NCBI GenBank assembly: GCA_020465985.1
Contig: JAANYP010004851.1
Location: 1-64,000 of the forward strand
Direction: 5' to 3'
Source: Centrapalus pauciflorus
Lineage: Eukaryota > Streptophyta > Magnoliopsida > Asterales > Asteraceae
DNA: 64,000 nt
Position numbers and translations under genes: made by a program. The notes below the pieces were generated by a model that had not been told where the DNA came from, did no database searches, and was given only the letters and a program-made list of their open reading frames with translations. Below, piece by piece: positions 1 to 10,845 of the stretch (positions are counted from its first letter, which is position 1; the number at the start of each line of letters is the position of its first letter).

Positions 1-1922
1 CACACTTCTAGTTTCCTAAATTGTGAAAGTTCTTCCTGCATCGCTTCAACCCAGGATTTGTCCTTAAGTGCCATTTGCACATTTTTGGGCTCTACTTGCG
101 ATATGAAACACGAATATAGACATGTGTGATATGCCTCGGAGTCGTTTATCATCGACAACAACACAGTGTTGTTATTTACACTACTCCGAGTCCTCACACC
201 CTCGTTAGGATTTCCTATGATGCTATCTATTGGATGGTTCTTGTTAATCCTAGAGGTCTCTATTTCATCAAACCTTAGATTATCTCCTAAGTTGGATCCT
301 ATTTCACCTAAAGGGGGAACAGGCTCGCTTCACATTTTCCTCTCGCCGAGCATTCCTCGTATTTGAACTTGAAGCTTAAGTCTGATTCTCAGTGGTAGGG
401 TTCTGTTACTTACTGATTGCAACTTCTGGAGATCCATCTACAGTTGCAGTAGGCTCGGACGTAGATTCGAACGTGGTCCTTGGAAAGAATTGGCCATCGT
501 CGTTCAGATGCAACGTCGCCATGTCCTTCTCGATTGTACCTGCATTATCATCCAGAGGAATGTTAAATGACTCAAATAACTTATCATAGTCAAATATCCA
601 TTCCGGACCAGTTTGGGGTTCATGTGTATAACTTGTGACTTCAATGTTATACACAATCTCCACAGTACCAGTTGTTTTGTTAAACACCCGTTTGTTTGGT
701 GAGTTTGGCACATAACCTAGGAAGTATCCTTCGTCAGCCTTTTCACCAAACTTCGGTTGATGTTTTGTTCTTAAAAGTATGCATGGTACTCCAAACGGTT
801 CGAATCCAGTTAAGTTAGGTGGCCGTTTATTCAAAATTTCATAGCATGTTTTGTTCAATGATTTGACTGTAAGGACTCGGTTTAAAATGTGGCACACGGT
901 ATTCACTGCCTCCCCCCAAAACATGGTAGGAAGCTTTGAATCCGAAAGCATAGTCCTTGCAGCCTCAATCAAAGTTCTATTTTTACGTTCGGCCACCCCA
1001 TTCTGTTGAGGTTCATATGGTGACTGAATTGATGCACTATGCCTTTTGATAGGCAATATACACCAATTACAGTGTTTTTGAATTCAGTTCCATTATCACT
1101 ACGAATATGTTCAACCCTAGTTCCGTATGAGTTCTCCACTTGGTCCAAGAACCCGATGAGCCTTGCAGCCGTCTCGTCCTTCGTACCTAAAAAGAAAACC
1201 CAAGAAAAACGTGAGTAATCGTCAGTGATAACTAAGCAGTACCAACTACCTCCGATACTCCTTTTGTTGATTGGGCCGAAAAGGTCCATGTGCAACAGAT
1301 CGAATGTTGAGGCTATGGAATTCTGCTTCTTGGACTTGTGTGTCTTCTTGTGCTGTTTGCCCTTCATGCAAGGTAGACACTTATCCTCGAACTGAAAACT
1401 TTTCATGGGCAGACCCTGCACCAGTCCATGCTTCGTTATGTAATTCATCTTTCTCAGGTGCAGGGGAGCCATGCGTTTGTGCCACAGTACGGATTCCGTC
1501 TCCGAAGCTTTGGATAGTAGACAAATTGGCCCCATCGAAGTCTCTGGCTTGTTCATATCCAGCATGTACAAGTCGTTCTTCCTTGGCGCCCGCATCAACA
1601 CCCATTCTTCAGGATTTTTGAATCCAGGCTTTAGCACTAACGCCTCAGTGTCAGTAAATAACACCGAGTTCTTCTTATCACAGATTTGAGAGACACTAAT
1701 GAGATTATGAACCAGTTTATCAACGTGATAAACTTGATCCAAAGTAATCGTCCCATTAGTGACTTCTCCAGTTCCAGTGATATTTCCACCCTTGTTACCC
1801 GCGAATGATACGAATCCCCTATTACCTCCCTTGAAGTCTGTGAGTAGACTTCTTTCCCCCGTCATGTGCCTGGAGCAACCACTGTCGACGAACCACTTGT
1901 TGTTTGGACCTGTAATTATCTC
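1..1922 (-). pseudogene. Element A pol fragment: protease, GAG-pre-integrase, integrase
   Basis: Pol of a copia element, which encodes the protease and the integrase that inserts cDNA. The open frame starting near 1928 carries the aspartic protease motif FVDSGCSRHMTG, then the HHCC region (H-L..CLPCMKGKQHKKTH), then the integrase core with LLHMDLFGPI, IRSDNGTEF and, after a frameshift near 1050, GVAERKNRTL, the DDE triad region. The second frame runs 1056-406 (integrase C-terminus with the PNSPNKRVF region). From 405 to 1 only frame-broken linker towards RT remains, matching D at 59140-58740. The protease follows the gag stop after about 21 nt without a frame change. The frameshift near 1050 and the breaks below 400 disable it. 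Confidence 0.9.
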
Positions 1923-1942
1923 CTGCACATGAAAGAAAAGAG

Positions 1943-4799
1943 GTTAGTTATCACGGGGAACCCAAGCCATGACTGACTTGGTAATACCATTCTCGTCCAC
2001 ATACGTGAACTCTTTCAAGTACCCATCTCGCCTTTCAGGTGACTTGGCCTTTGAACTGAATTCTGTTGTGGTGCCGAGTGATTTAAGTTCACTCTTTGCT
2101 TTGGAGTAGGCATTTGTTGTTGTGGAGCTCTAGAATAATTCCTATTATATTGCATTTCAGACTGTGATCCCTGAGCTCTTACCGGTGCATACTGTCTAAC
2201 TGGAGTATGAGACCTAACTGGAGTGTGTGACCTGCTAGGTGTGGTGCTCCTATAGACTTGTTGTGGTGCTGACCTAGATTGATTATTGACACGATTCGGT
2301 GAATTTGTCCTAATCACTTCCTTTGGTCCAACCTTAACCGGTGTGTTTTCCACAACTTGTTTGGGTGCGGCCTGCACAGTTTTCTCGGTAGGTTGAGAAC
2401 TACTGCTGCTTGCCACACTGGGTGAGGGCTTAACAGGTGTTGGATTCACTGTCCTAGGGGTAACTTCTGCTTTCCTAAGTCGACAGTGAGAAGCAACATG
2501 CCCCTTCGCGTGACATCTAAAGCAAGACATCTTATCCATGGACTTTTTGGTTGTTCCCTTAGATCTAGGTGTCTCACTAGTGTCTATTTCCTTTGGTACA
2601 TCTATAGTGTCTGTCTCTTCGACCTGGTCAGCCCATGAAATTTTCTGTTTTCCTGCAGGTGTTTCACTGGAGGAAGACACAAATTTCACTTTCTTGACCT
2701 TGACGGTTGTGTCAACCACCTTAGGTGTATTATCAACTGTAGGCTCAGGTGTCGGTTCAGGTAGGTCCTCTAAGTCTACAGACTTGTCAGTTTTCTCCTG
2801 AGGCTGAGGCACATAGTTCGCATTGAATGGTGGAGGAATTTCGTGAAAACCTAGACCTACAGGCTTCTTAGACTGTCTTTGGGCATCTAAGACTTTTCCT
2901 AGGTTTAGGCTCGAATTCCTAAACTTTTCCAGCTTGCTATTTGCCTCTGCTACCTTAACCTTGGTCTCGGCTAGCTCTATATCCTTGTCCTTAAGACTTT
3001 TAGTTAAGGCCTCTACGTGCTCATACATTAGTTCTATCCTAACACACTGCTCGCTGAGTTTGTCTTTTAGAACTACCACGTCTTGAGCATCAGCCTTAAG
3101 CTTTTCTTTTAAATCTTGCTTTATATCATTTAGGCTAGCATTTTCTATTTTTAAGTTATCATTTTGAGCAAATATGGTTTTATGTGATTCTAAGACTAGA
3201 TTTAACCTATCATTAGAAGTAGCACACAAAGCACATAATTCTGAAAATAGAGAATAAGAAAGACTAACCTTAGAGTTATCAGATTCCACGTTGGCCATCT
3301 GAGCAGCAAACTCCAGCACGGTCTGATCATTCGCCTTCTCTACCCACATCGGACTGCTGTCCCGTGTGGTCTGCTCGTCTTCGTCACAACCATTCTCAGT
3401 AACTTCAGCCATGAAAGCTCTAGCATTGGACTCAGGATGTGAACTCCAGTCATAGATCCCATCTAGCTGTCTGTCAGAGGTGACATTGGATAGTAGACCC
3501 GCTAGATTGGCTTGACCAGATGAGGAACTCGGAAGGTATCTTTGTTGGGACTGATTTTGGTACTGTCCTTGACTCTACCTTCTGTCTTTGACACTCCCTG
3601 GCGAAGTGTCCCAATCCCTGACAGTTGTAGCATTTGACCTTAGACTTATCAAATCCTATCCCTTTGTTGTTCATTTGCAGATTCCTCCCAGTTCGCTTGA
3701 TGAATCTTTTTACCCTCTGGGTCACCATGGCCAGTTGCCACTTAAGATCCATTTCCTCTAAGTCATCAGGGTCGACTTGATCGTAATCTTCATCCCATAG
3801 AGCTGGGTCATTGATTTTCCCTTGAACACAATTTCCATAAGCTGCCACAAAGGAAGCAAGCAGATTCAAATGTTCTTCTGCGGACTTTGCGCTCATCGGC
3901 ATCTTCGAATAGCTCTGACTTGTCGGTGCCTGATGGACTTGAGGTTGCGGTTCTTCCTATCTTCCTAACCCTAAGAACGCGCGATTCAGTGAGTCTTCGG
4001 ACTCTGGTGGCGATGACGTTTCTCCGGTGAAAAACGCTGTAGCACTCTTCGGTTCAGCTGTCACTGATGATTTAGATGTCTTTCCAAAATACATTGCCGG
4101 ATTCTGGACTTGCTCGTAATCAGTCTCAACCTTAATCATCTCGAAGTGATATGCCCTCAACGTTCCCACAATGTCATCAAGTGATTGAGCATAATATTTG
4201 TCCTCATTCAGCTTAATCATTGCCACGTACATAGCCCATTTGGCTGGTAGGGCATCAAGAAGCTTGTTGTTCTTGTCAGTGTCCGAATACTCAATTCCAT
4301 GACTTTCAAGTTCAGTTATCAGATGATAGAACCTTGTGATAATATCATCCAACTGTTCATCCTTAATTGCCTTGAAAATCGCAAACTGTTGGGTCAACAG
4401 CTCTGTACGCTTTCTACGCACCCGAGGATTACCTTCACACCTTTTCTGGAGAGACTCCCAAAGTTCCTTCGACGTCCTTTGAGTCTGAAATGTGTGTAAA
4501 ATATCTTGAGGTAAAGCCATACGGATTATGGAGAAAGCTTTGTTTTCAGCTTCAAATAGTTTCTTGTCATCCTCTTTCATCATCTGATATGACAAGACCT
4601 TTTGACGACCTTCAACTTCAGATACTGGCGGAATGTACCCTTCATCTATGCACACCCACATGCGCATATCATTGAATCGTACAAAATCTGTAAATCTGTC
4701 CTTCCACCAGTAATAGTCCTCAACTTTCATCAGCTTAGGCGGTGCATTTGCCTTTCCAACTTCGTGATCCATCTCAAGGAATTTCTGAAGATTTGACAT
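1943..4799 (-). pseudogene. Element A gag: long Sirevirus-type Gag with two zinc knuckles
   Basis: Capsid/nucleocapsid precursor, about 950 codons, much longer than the usual 300-450 of copia Gag. Order: N-terminal copia-type capsid region (4799-3957, KLMKVEDYYWWKDRF then LPQDILHTFQ and LLDALPAKWAMY), first CCHC knuckle CYNCQGLGHFAREC (near 3620), a long coiled coil (about 3250-2880), second knuckle CFRCHAKGHVASHC (near 2510), then an S/T-P-x-R repeat tail (about 2270-2170) and the end VMAWVPRDN just before protease. An in-frame TAG lies at 3957 (D has serine there), with frameshifts near 3570 and 2040. The start is the ATG at 4799, conserved in D and B. The coiled coil fits the known Sirevirus Gag type. 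Confidence 0.9.
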
Positions 4800-5460
4800 C
4801 TTTTCTGAAACAAATTGAATTTGAACTTAATTAATTTAATACGAAACTGATTTAGACTAACTTATTCGAATCTAGATAGATTCGAAACTAATTAATATTA
4901 AATCTTTTGAGATTAAATTCGATTAAGTCTTAAAAGTCAATTAGATTCGAAATAATGTCAGATTCGAACAACTCCTTAGAATCGATGGTCCTTAGAATCG
5001 AAGGCTCAGCAGATTCGAATGTCAGCAGAATCGAAGCACAGAATCGAAACAGTACCAGACTCGAAATAAACTCGAAACACTATAGACTCGAGATCCAATT
5101 CGAATGAAGTAACAGATTCGAAACAAAGTAGACTCGAAACTCTCTGAAATTGACTCGAAAGGAGCGTATTTAGGTTAGACTCGAGACTAAAGTGAAACCC
5201 TAATTACCCCTATAGATTCGAGCGCCGCAAACTCGAAAAACGGCTAACACTTTGATTTTTTGACGTTTTACAGATTAAATCACTATTTTTCAAACGAAAA
5301 ATAATGATTTCGATCAAAAACGTGAAAAACCACAAAGTGTTTCCCGAATATGAATTTGCTAAGCTCAGAAACACGTTTTTGAGAGCAAAACCGTCCAACT
5401 AGCGTCAAGAAACCTAGAATGTATCTGATGAACACGAAGAACACCAAGAACACTCCGTAG
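4800..5460 (-). repeat. Element A leader with TCGAA/TCGAG motif cluster
   Basis: Untranslated leader between PBS and gag. I count 18 copies of TCGAA or TCGAG between about 4865 and 5245, mostly as gATTCGAA or gACTCGAA. That is far above the one or two expected by chance. No reading frame is conserved here. The D leader (63559-64000) has the same type of cluster. Confidence 0.8.
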
Positions 5461-5472
5461 GCTCTGATACCA
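5461..5472 (-). other. Element A primer binding site (Met-tRNA)
   Basis: Minus strand reads TGGTATCAGAGC, the complement of the 3' end of plant initiator tRNA-Met, two bases from the LTR end. This is where minus-strand cDNA synthesis starts. Confidence 0.95.
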
Positions 5473-5474
5473 CT

Positions 5475-6134
5475 TGTAAGGTCTACCACTGCAAGATCTA
5501 TCTAGACGCGGATCCGTGAACGAGTGCGGAATCCTCGTTGACGGTTAGACGGACAACTCTCAACCAACGGAACACGGAGACTATTAGACGCTGAACGAAC
5601 GACACACGAACGATCCTACGAACTAATTCTCTCCGAAACGGCACTCACCTAGCTGATAAACTCGAGATCGCCTTAAGCTTAATTCCTCACGAATTCTGCT
5701 AAAAGTCTACTAATGACTCTAGTTTATCCCTAATTATAGACCCTGATTCGAGTCTGATGTGGGCCAAACTCGAATCTGGCCCAAGGCCCATTCGAGTTTG
5801 TCCACAATGACATTCTCGAATCTTGGCACCTTTCGAATCTAGGGTCACATTCGAATCTATCACAGATTCGAATGTCTTCCCTTATGTAATTCGAATCTAG
5901 CCAATACACTTAAACACTTAAGTGATGAAACTTATGTTTTACTTATGCTTGAGTTAATCTTTGACCTTTATGTTTGAACTTCTTGTAATATGTTACATCA
6001 AGTTCAAACACACAATCAATAACAGACAAACACATATAAACATATATATCAAAACACTTGTTAATACTCAGAATATTACTTAAGCCATAATGCAGATCGA
6101 TTAGACTGCTATCGTCACACAGGGTGTACCAACA
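5475..6134 (-). repeat. Element A 5' LTR (660 bp)
   Basis: On the element strand it starts TGTTGGTACACCCTGTG and ends GACCTTACA, so it has TG...CA ends. The D LTR (51640-52295) and B LTR (22303-22892) share both ends and the segment GTGACGATAGCAGTCTA. The middle (about 5750-5900) carries a TTCGAA palindrome cluster. The LTR supplies promoter and polyadenylation signals. Unusually it has a PBS on one side and a PPT-like sequence on the other. Confidence 0.93.
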
Positions 6135-6250
6135 GCTCTCCCTCAAAAGTATATCATATTTCTCAAATCAGCTCCCCCTACAAAATATCAGATAAATTTT
6201 ATCAGATTTTCTTAAAATCAGATAAATTCATTTTCTACTCCCCCTGCACA
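6135..6250 (-). other. Element E multiple polypurine tracts
   Basis: On the minus strand three purine runs lie close together: GCAGGGGGAGTAG (near 6240), GTAGGGGGAGCTG (near 6170) and GAGGGAGAGC (6144-6135) directly against the LTR. A PPT primes plus-strand DNA synthesis. Several tandem PPTs are a known Sirevirus trait. Confidence 0.75.
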
Positions 6251-6419
6251 TGACAATCCAGATCTTGTGAAATTCCAAAAAATTTGAACTTTTAAAATTC
6301 AAGAATTTAACATCAGATTAGAATCAATAAAAAATGTAAATTTAAAATTATAAATTGAAACTACTGAATTATTAAATCTAACGATTCAACATACCCAATT
6401 TGTATACCAAAAAATTAAA

Positions 6420-7925
6420 CCTTTATTCATCTAACGCTTTGGTAAACAAATCAGCTAGTTGATATTCAGTAGAACAAAGTATAAATCTATATTTCCATTT
6501 TCAACATGATCTTTTATAAAATGGTACCGAATGTCGATGTGTTTTGTTTTTGAGTGTTGCACACGATTTTATGCAATAGCAATTGCGCTCTGAGAATCAT
6601 AGTAGATAGGTATCTTCTGTGGTGTAAACTTGTAATCTCGCAGTTGGCTTTTCATCCACAACACCTGAGAACAGCATGATGAAACAACAACGTATTGTGC
6701 TACAGCTGTAGAAATATGAAACGCAGTGTTGTTTCTTGGATGACCAGCATACGGGTTTGTTACCTAAGAATTGTACTGCACCAGACGTACTTTTTCTGTC
6801 CATGTTATCACCTGCGTGATCTGCGTCAGAAAAAGCAGTTAAATTGAATGACGATTCTCTGGGATACCACAAACCAAGGTTTGGAGTTCCCTTCAGATAA
6901 CTTAAAACTCTTTTTGCAGCAGTTAAATGTGATTCTTTTGGATTCGCCTGATATCTAGCACACAAACATGTAGCAAACATAATATCCGGTCTACTGGCTG
7001 TTAAATACATTAATGACTCAATTAATCCTCGATAATGAGTCACATCTACGGGTTTCTCCGAAATGTCCTCATTGAGTTTTGATTTTGAATCCGGAGCCAT
7101 GGGAGTTTTCATTGGAGTACTGTTAACCATGTTAAATTTCTTTAACATGTCTTGTATATATTTTGATTGATTAATAAAAATACCATCAGCCAATTGTTTA
7201 ACTTGTAATACTAAGAAAAAATTTATTTCTCCCATCATGCTCATTTTGAATTTTTGGGACATTAAAAATGCGAATTTCTTACAAAATTCAGGATTTGTAG
7301 ACCCAAATATTATGTCGTCTACATATATTTGTATTACTATAATATCCGGCCCCTGACGTTTTATAAACAGGGTTGTGACAACTGCACCTTTGTTGAATCC
7401 ACATTTCAACAAATATGTTGAAAGTGCATCATACCAAGCACACGGTGCTTGTTTAAGGCCATATAGTGACTTATCTAAAATATATACATGATCAGGTTTC
7501 GAAAGATCAGTAAAGCCTTCGGACTGATATGTATATACTTCATCAGTTAATTCCCTGTTTAAAAACGCAGTTTTAACATCCATTTGATATACTGTGAAGT
7601 TTTTATGAGCGGCAAAAGCTAAAAACATCCTAATCGCTTCTATTTGTGCAACAGGTGCAAAAGTCTCATCATAGTCGATCCCTTCTTGTTGACTGTATCC
7701 TTTGGCAACGAGTCGAGCTTTATTGCGAATGATTACTCCATGTTCGTCCTTCTTGTTTTTAAAGATCCACTTCGTGCCAATGATAGATTTGTCTTTAGGT
7801 CGCTCAACAAGTATCCAGACATTCAACTGTTCGAACTGATTCAGTTCTTCTTGCATTGCAACAATCCAATCAGCGTCTCGAAGTGCTTCTTTCACATTCT
7901 TCGACTCTATTTTGCTCAGAAAATT
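6420..7925 (-). pseudogene. Element E reverse transcriptase and RNase H
   Basis: RT copies the RNA genome and RNase H removes it. The open frame 7895-6597 shows the copia RT core in order: KWIFKNKKDEHG, RLVAKGYSQQEGIDYDETFAPVA, MDVKTAFLN, LYGLKQAPCAWYD, the catalytic YVDDIIFGST (near 7320), then YLTASRPDIMFA and the RNase H start FSDADHAGD (near 6810). The frame is lost after KKQHC near 6740, where the RNase H sequence continues out of frame; H-SKTKHIDIR is still readable near 6550 and the tail reaches about 6420. The active-site aspartates of RT are kept. The loss of frame in RNase H and the upstream deletion make it non-functional. Confidence 0.92.
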
Positions 7926-7942
7926 AGAAAATAGGCACTCGT

Positions 7943-8533
7943 TTATTGTGGCTCTTCTGGTTTGGACTGAAGCAGATGGATCACCAACTCATAAGGAGTC
8001 TTTCCTAATCGTTTATTGATGATTGAACGATTCTGTGTGAAACAAGCTGTTGCAACTGCTTCAGCCCATAAGAATAACGGTAGATTGGAATACGACAGCA
8101 TCGTCCTTGCTGATTCCACTAGTGTCCGATTTCTTCGTTCTATGACACCGTTCTGTTGTGGAGTTCTAGCAGCTAAAAACTGATGTGTGATTCCTACAGA
8201 ATTCAAAAATGATTCAAGCGATTTGTTCTTGAATTCTTTGCCGTTATCTGATCTGATTAACTGAATTGAAAGTTGCAACTTCACTTGAATTTTCCGGATG
8301 AAGTCTATGATAATTTCACTAGCATCTGATATGGACCTCAGGAAGAAAACCCATGTGTTCCGTGAATAGTCGTCAACTATCACCAATACATATCTTTTCT
8401 TATTAATACTTTGTACTCTCATTGGTCCACACAGATCCATATGTAGCAGTTCCAGTGCTATCTTTGAAGAGTGTTCGGATTTGGATTTGTGTGAAGCTCT
8501 AGTCATCTTTCCTTTTTCACATGTGGCACACAA
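7943..8533 (-). pseudogene. Element E integrase core, C-terminus deleted
   Basis: Integrase inserts the cDNA into the host chromosome. The CC half of the zinc region (MCATCEKGK) and the full DDE core are seen: LLHMDLCGPM, LIRSDNGKEF and GVIERRNRTLVESARTML, with normal spacing. After KTPYELVI the sequence jumps at about 7975 into unrelated residues and a stop, and RT-proximal linker follows at once. The C-terminal integrase region that normally links to RT is missing, an internal deletion of roughly 150-200 codons compared with A and D. Confidence 0.9.
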
Positions 8534-9050
8534 CTGCTCCTTTTGAAATTTGAGAGTTGGTAGCCCTTTTAACTAACCCGCCTTTTACTAGGTTGGCTAA
8601 TTCATTGAAGTTCAGATGTGAAAGACGATGGTGCCATACCCATGCTGTTTTAGATGTAGCTTTTGACAGTAAGCAGACATCCTTTTTCAGATTAATGGAT
8701 GCTAAGTCAACGGAGTACAAATTGGTTTTCCTGTTTCCTGCCAGTATTTCTTTACCTTCCCCAGATCGAATGCTGCACCGATTAGCTTTGAAGTTGACTT
8801 TCAATCCTTTATCACACAGCTGTCCAATGCTAAACAAGTTATGGCCAAGAACATCAATGTAGAAAACCTTCTGAATGGTAATTTTATCGTATGCGAGACT
8901 CCCGTATCCGTCGATCGGACAAAACTGATCGTTTCCAAATCTGACCGTCCCATAGAAGTTTTCTACAAAGTGCGTGAGTGTTTCTCTTTGTCCGTTCATA
9001 TGCTTCGAGCGTCTGGAGTCAAGATACCATACATGATTTACCTATAAGAC
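8517..9050 (-). pseudogene. Element E protease and GAG-pre-integrase region
   Basis: The copia aspartic protease normally carries WYLDSG-C-S-HMTG. Here the matching residues are WYLDSRRSKHMNG (around 9030-8990), so glycine of the D-S/T-G triad is arginine, which should abolish activity. The following GQLCDKGLKVNF and VWHHRLSHLNF are the usual GAG-pre-integrase segment with the HH pair of the integrase zinc site. The frame overlaps the integrase frame by 17 nt through a frameshift near 8530. Confidence 0.88.
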
Positions 9051-10845
9051 GAAATAGAACATGATGTACCCACTTATAGTTGGGTACTTTTGATTTAGGT
9101 AAATCATGCAGTTTATGATGGGTTTTCTCATCAGATACGACTTTTAGCTTTACAATTGATGATGATTTAGGTACCCACTTTTGAACAGTTCTTTTAGGTA
9201 TCCACTTTTGTACAATTCTTGGTGGAACTGTTTTTAAAATATTTTGCTGTGGAACCTTTTTCTGTTTGAAAAATGGGTCCTTTTTCTTCGGTTGCCATAC
9301 GTGGTTATTAGATTTTACAAGGAATGATTTACATGCACCAGAATTCAAAGCAATTAAGTCAGTTCGAGAGAATTTTATACAAGATTTATTAACAAATTTA
9401 TTATTACAGACAGAGGTTTCAAAATTGCTATTTCTATCTGTAACAATATTTCCCTTCATGCGCCACTCTTGTTTTATTTTCTTGTTTTTCTGTTCTCTCT
9501 TCTTCTTTCTCCAAACTTGCTTTCTTGAACCGTTCACAATATAATCTGACATAGAAGAAACATGAGAATTAGTAATCTTAGAAACTTGTTTCTTCTATAA
9601 ATTTCTCTTACCTTTTGAAGTTTGGACTTTAAGTGTAATTGAGTTCTCTGTAGAAGATGATTCACCTTTTTCAAATTTAGGAGTATCAAAAATAACTTTT
9701 GTTTTCTCCTTCTTTTGTTATAAAGTTTGTGAATTTTCAGATGATTTTATTGAATCTGTAGAAATTCTTTGCAGAATTTTAACAGGTTCTTTTTGATCAT
9801 TTGATTGTTTGTTATACAAAGGTTTTACAAATTCATCAATTTTAACAAACATTTCCTCTAAGGAATTGAAATCAAAGTTCATAAACATATCAAATTCTTT
9901 TTCTGAATTGATAGAATCTAGAGAAGTTGAAGATGATGGATTAGACAACTTTTTGTTCTCAGGCTGTTTTTGTAACTTTTGTTCCAGAATTTTGAGTTCA
10001 GCCTTAAGAGATTTATTAAAGTTTTTAATTTTCAATTCAAGATCAGTGTTTATCTTTTCTAGAATTGAAAATGTCAAATATAACTTTTGAGATTGAGAGG
10101 TAGATTCAGATAAATCCTTTTCAGAATATGTCTGAATATACTCTTCTTTAATATCAGTATTATTACTTGATTCATTTATTCTGTTATAGTCAATAGAATT
10201 TTGCATTTTGTCTGATCTTAATCTTTTCGTTTCTTCACTAGATTCTACTTCATCAGATGCTTTCTTAAAAGTCATTTTTAATCCTAAATTCATTTCTGAC
10301 ATCATATAAAGTCGTGGAATTGGATATAGCCTTTGTTAGATACTTAGGATTTTCCCAACCAATACCAGATTTAGAATTATAAAATTCTGTGTCTTTTGGT
10401 TGATTTAAATAAATGGTTTGATCTGTTTGTCCTCTTTTGATAAATTTATCTTCCATCTTCTTTATTTTCTCATAAAGCTTAGTTCTTTCTTCAAAAATGG
10501 CATGATATTTTACAGAAAAATTTGAAGCTTCTAATTCTTCCATTCACAGTTTTTCTAGTAGGTTAGATATATTATTATTAAGTTCTTGTATTTTGCTTTG
10601 AAATTCTTTTTCTTTGTCTTGTAAATCTGAAACTGCTCGTAAGGCCAATGCTTTATCTTTGGAAAAATCTAAAACTAAATTATGTTCATTATGTAACTTG
10701 TTTTCCAAAGAGTGAGCATGTTTCTTTTCAGCCTTTAAATATTTTTCAAATTTCTTAAGCATAAAGCCCATCTGCGTTAACTTCTCTTTAAGCATACAAC
10801 AATCATCAATTTCAGAGTCAGAGTTAGAATTTACCTCCGGTGTTT
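9019..10845 (-). pseudogene. Element E Gag extension: coiled coil and KW-x-PK repeats
   Basis: Continuation of Gag between its first stop (10846) and protease, broken into open pieces 10795-10544, 10543-10265, 10305-9718 and 9552-9019. The first three are rich in heptad-like Leu/Lys/Glu (for example FEKYLKAEKKHAHSLENKL) and predict a long coiled coil. The last ends with a tandem KW-x-PK motif (QKWIPKRTVQKWVPKSS) next to protease. Element K (49649-51087) carries homologous segments, including the same repeat, so this is an inherited Gag domain rather than noise. Stops at 10544 and 9718 and frame changes break it. Confidence 0.75.

Larger units (their letters stand above)
1..6134 (-). mobile_element. 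Element A: Sirevirus-like Ty1/copia retrotransposon, 5' part
   Basis: Reading right to left: 5' LTR (6134-5475), Met-tRNA PBS (5472-5461), leader, gag (4799 to about 1943), then protease and integrase down to the window edge. RT, RNase H, any ORF3 and the 3' LTR lie outside the window. It is the same family as D (51640-64000) and B (22303-28793): Gag, integrase and LTR ends align along their length. Frameshifts and stops show that it is dead. Its LTR touches the 3' end of element E at 6135, so the two sit head to tail on the minus strand. Confidence 0.9.

Noticed and set aside
5461..5472. tRNA-Met gene fragment at the PBS sites.
   Set aside because: Only about 12-13 bases match and no cloverleaf follows; these are primer binding sites.
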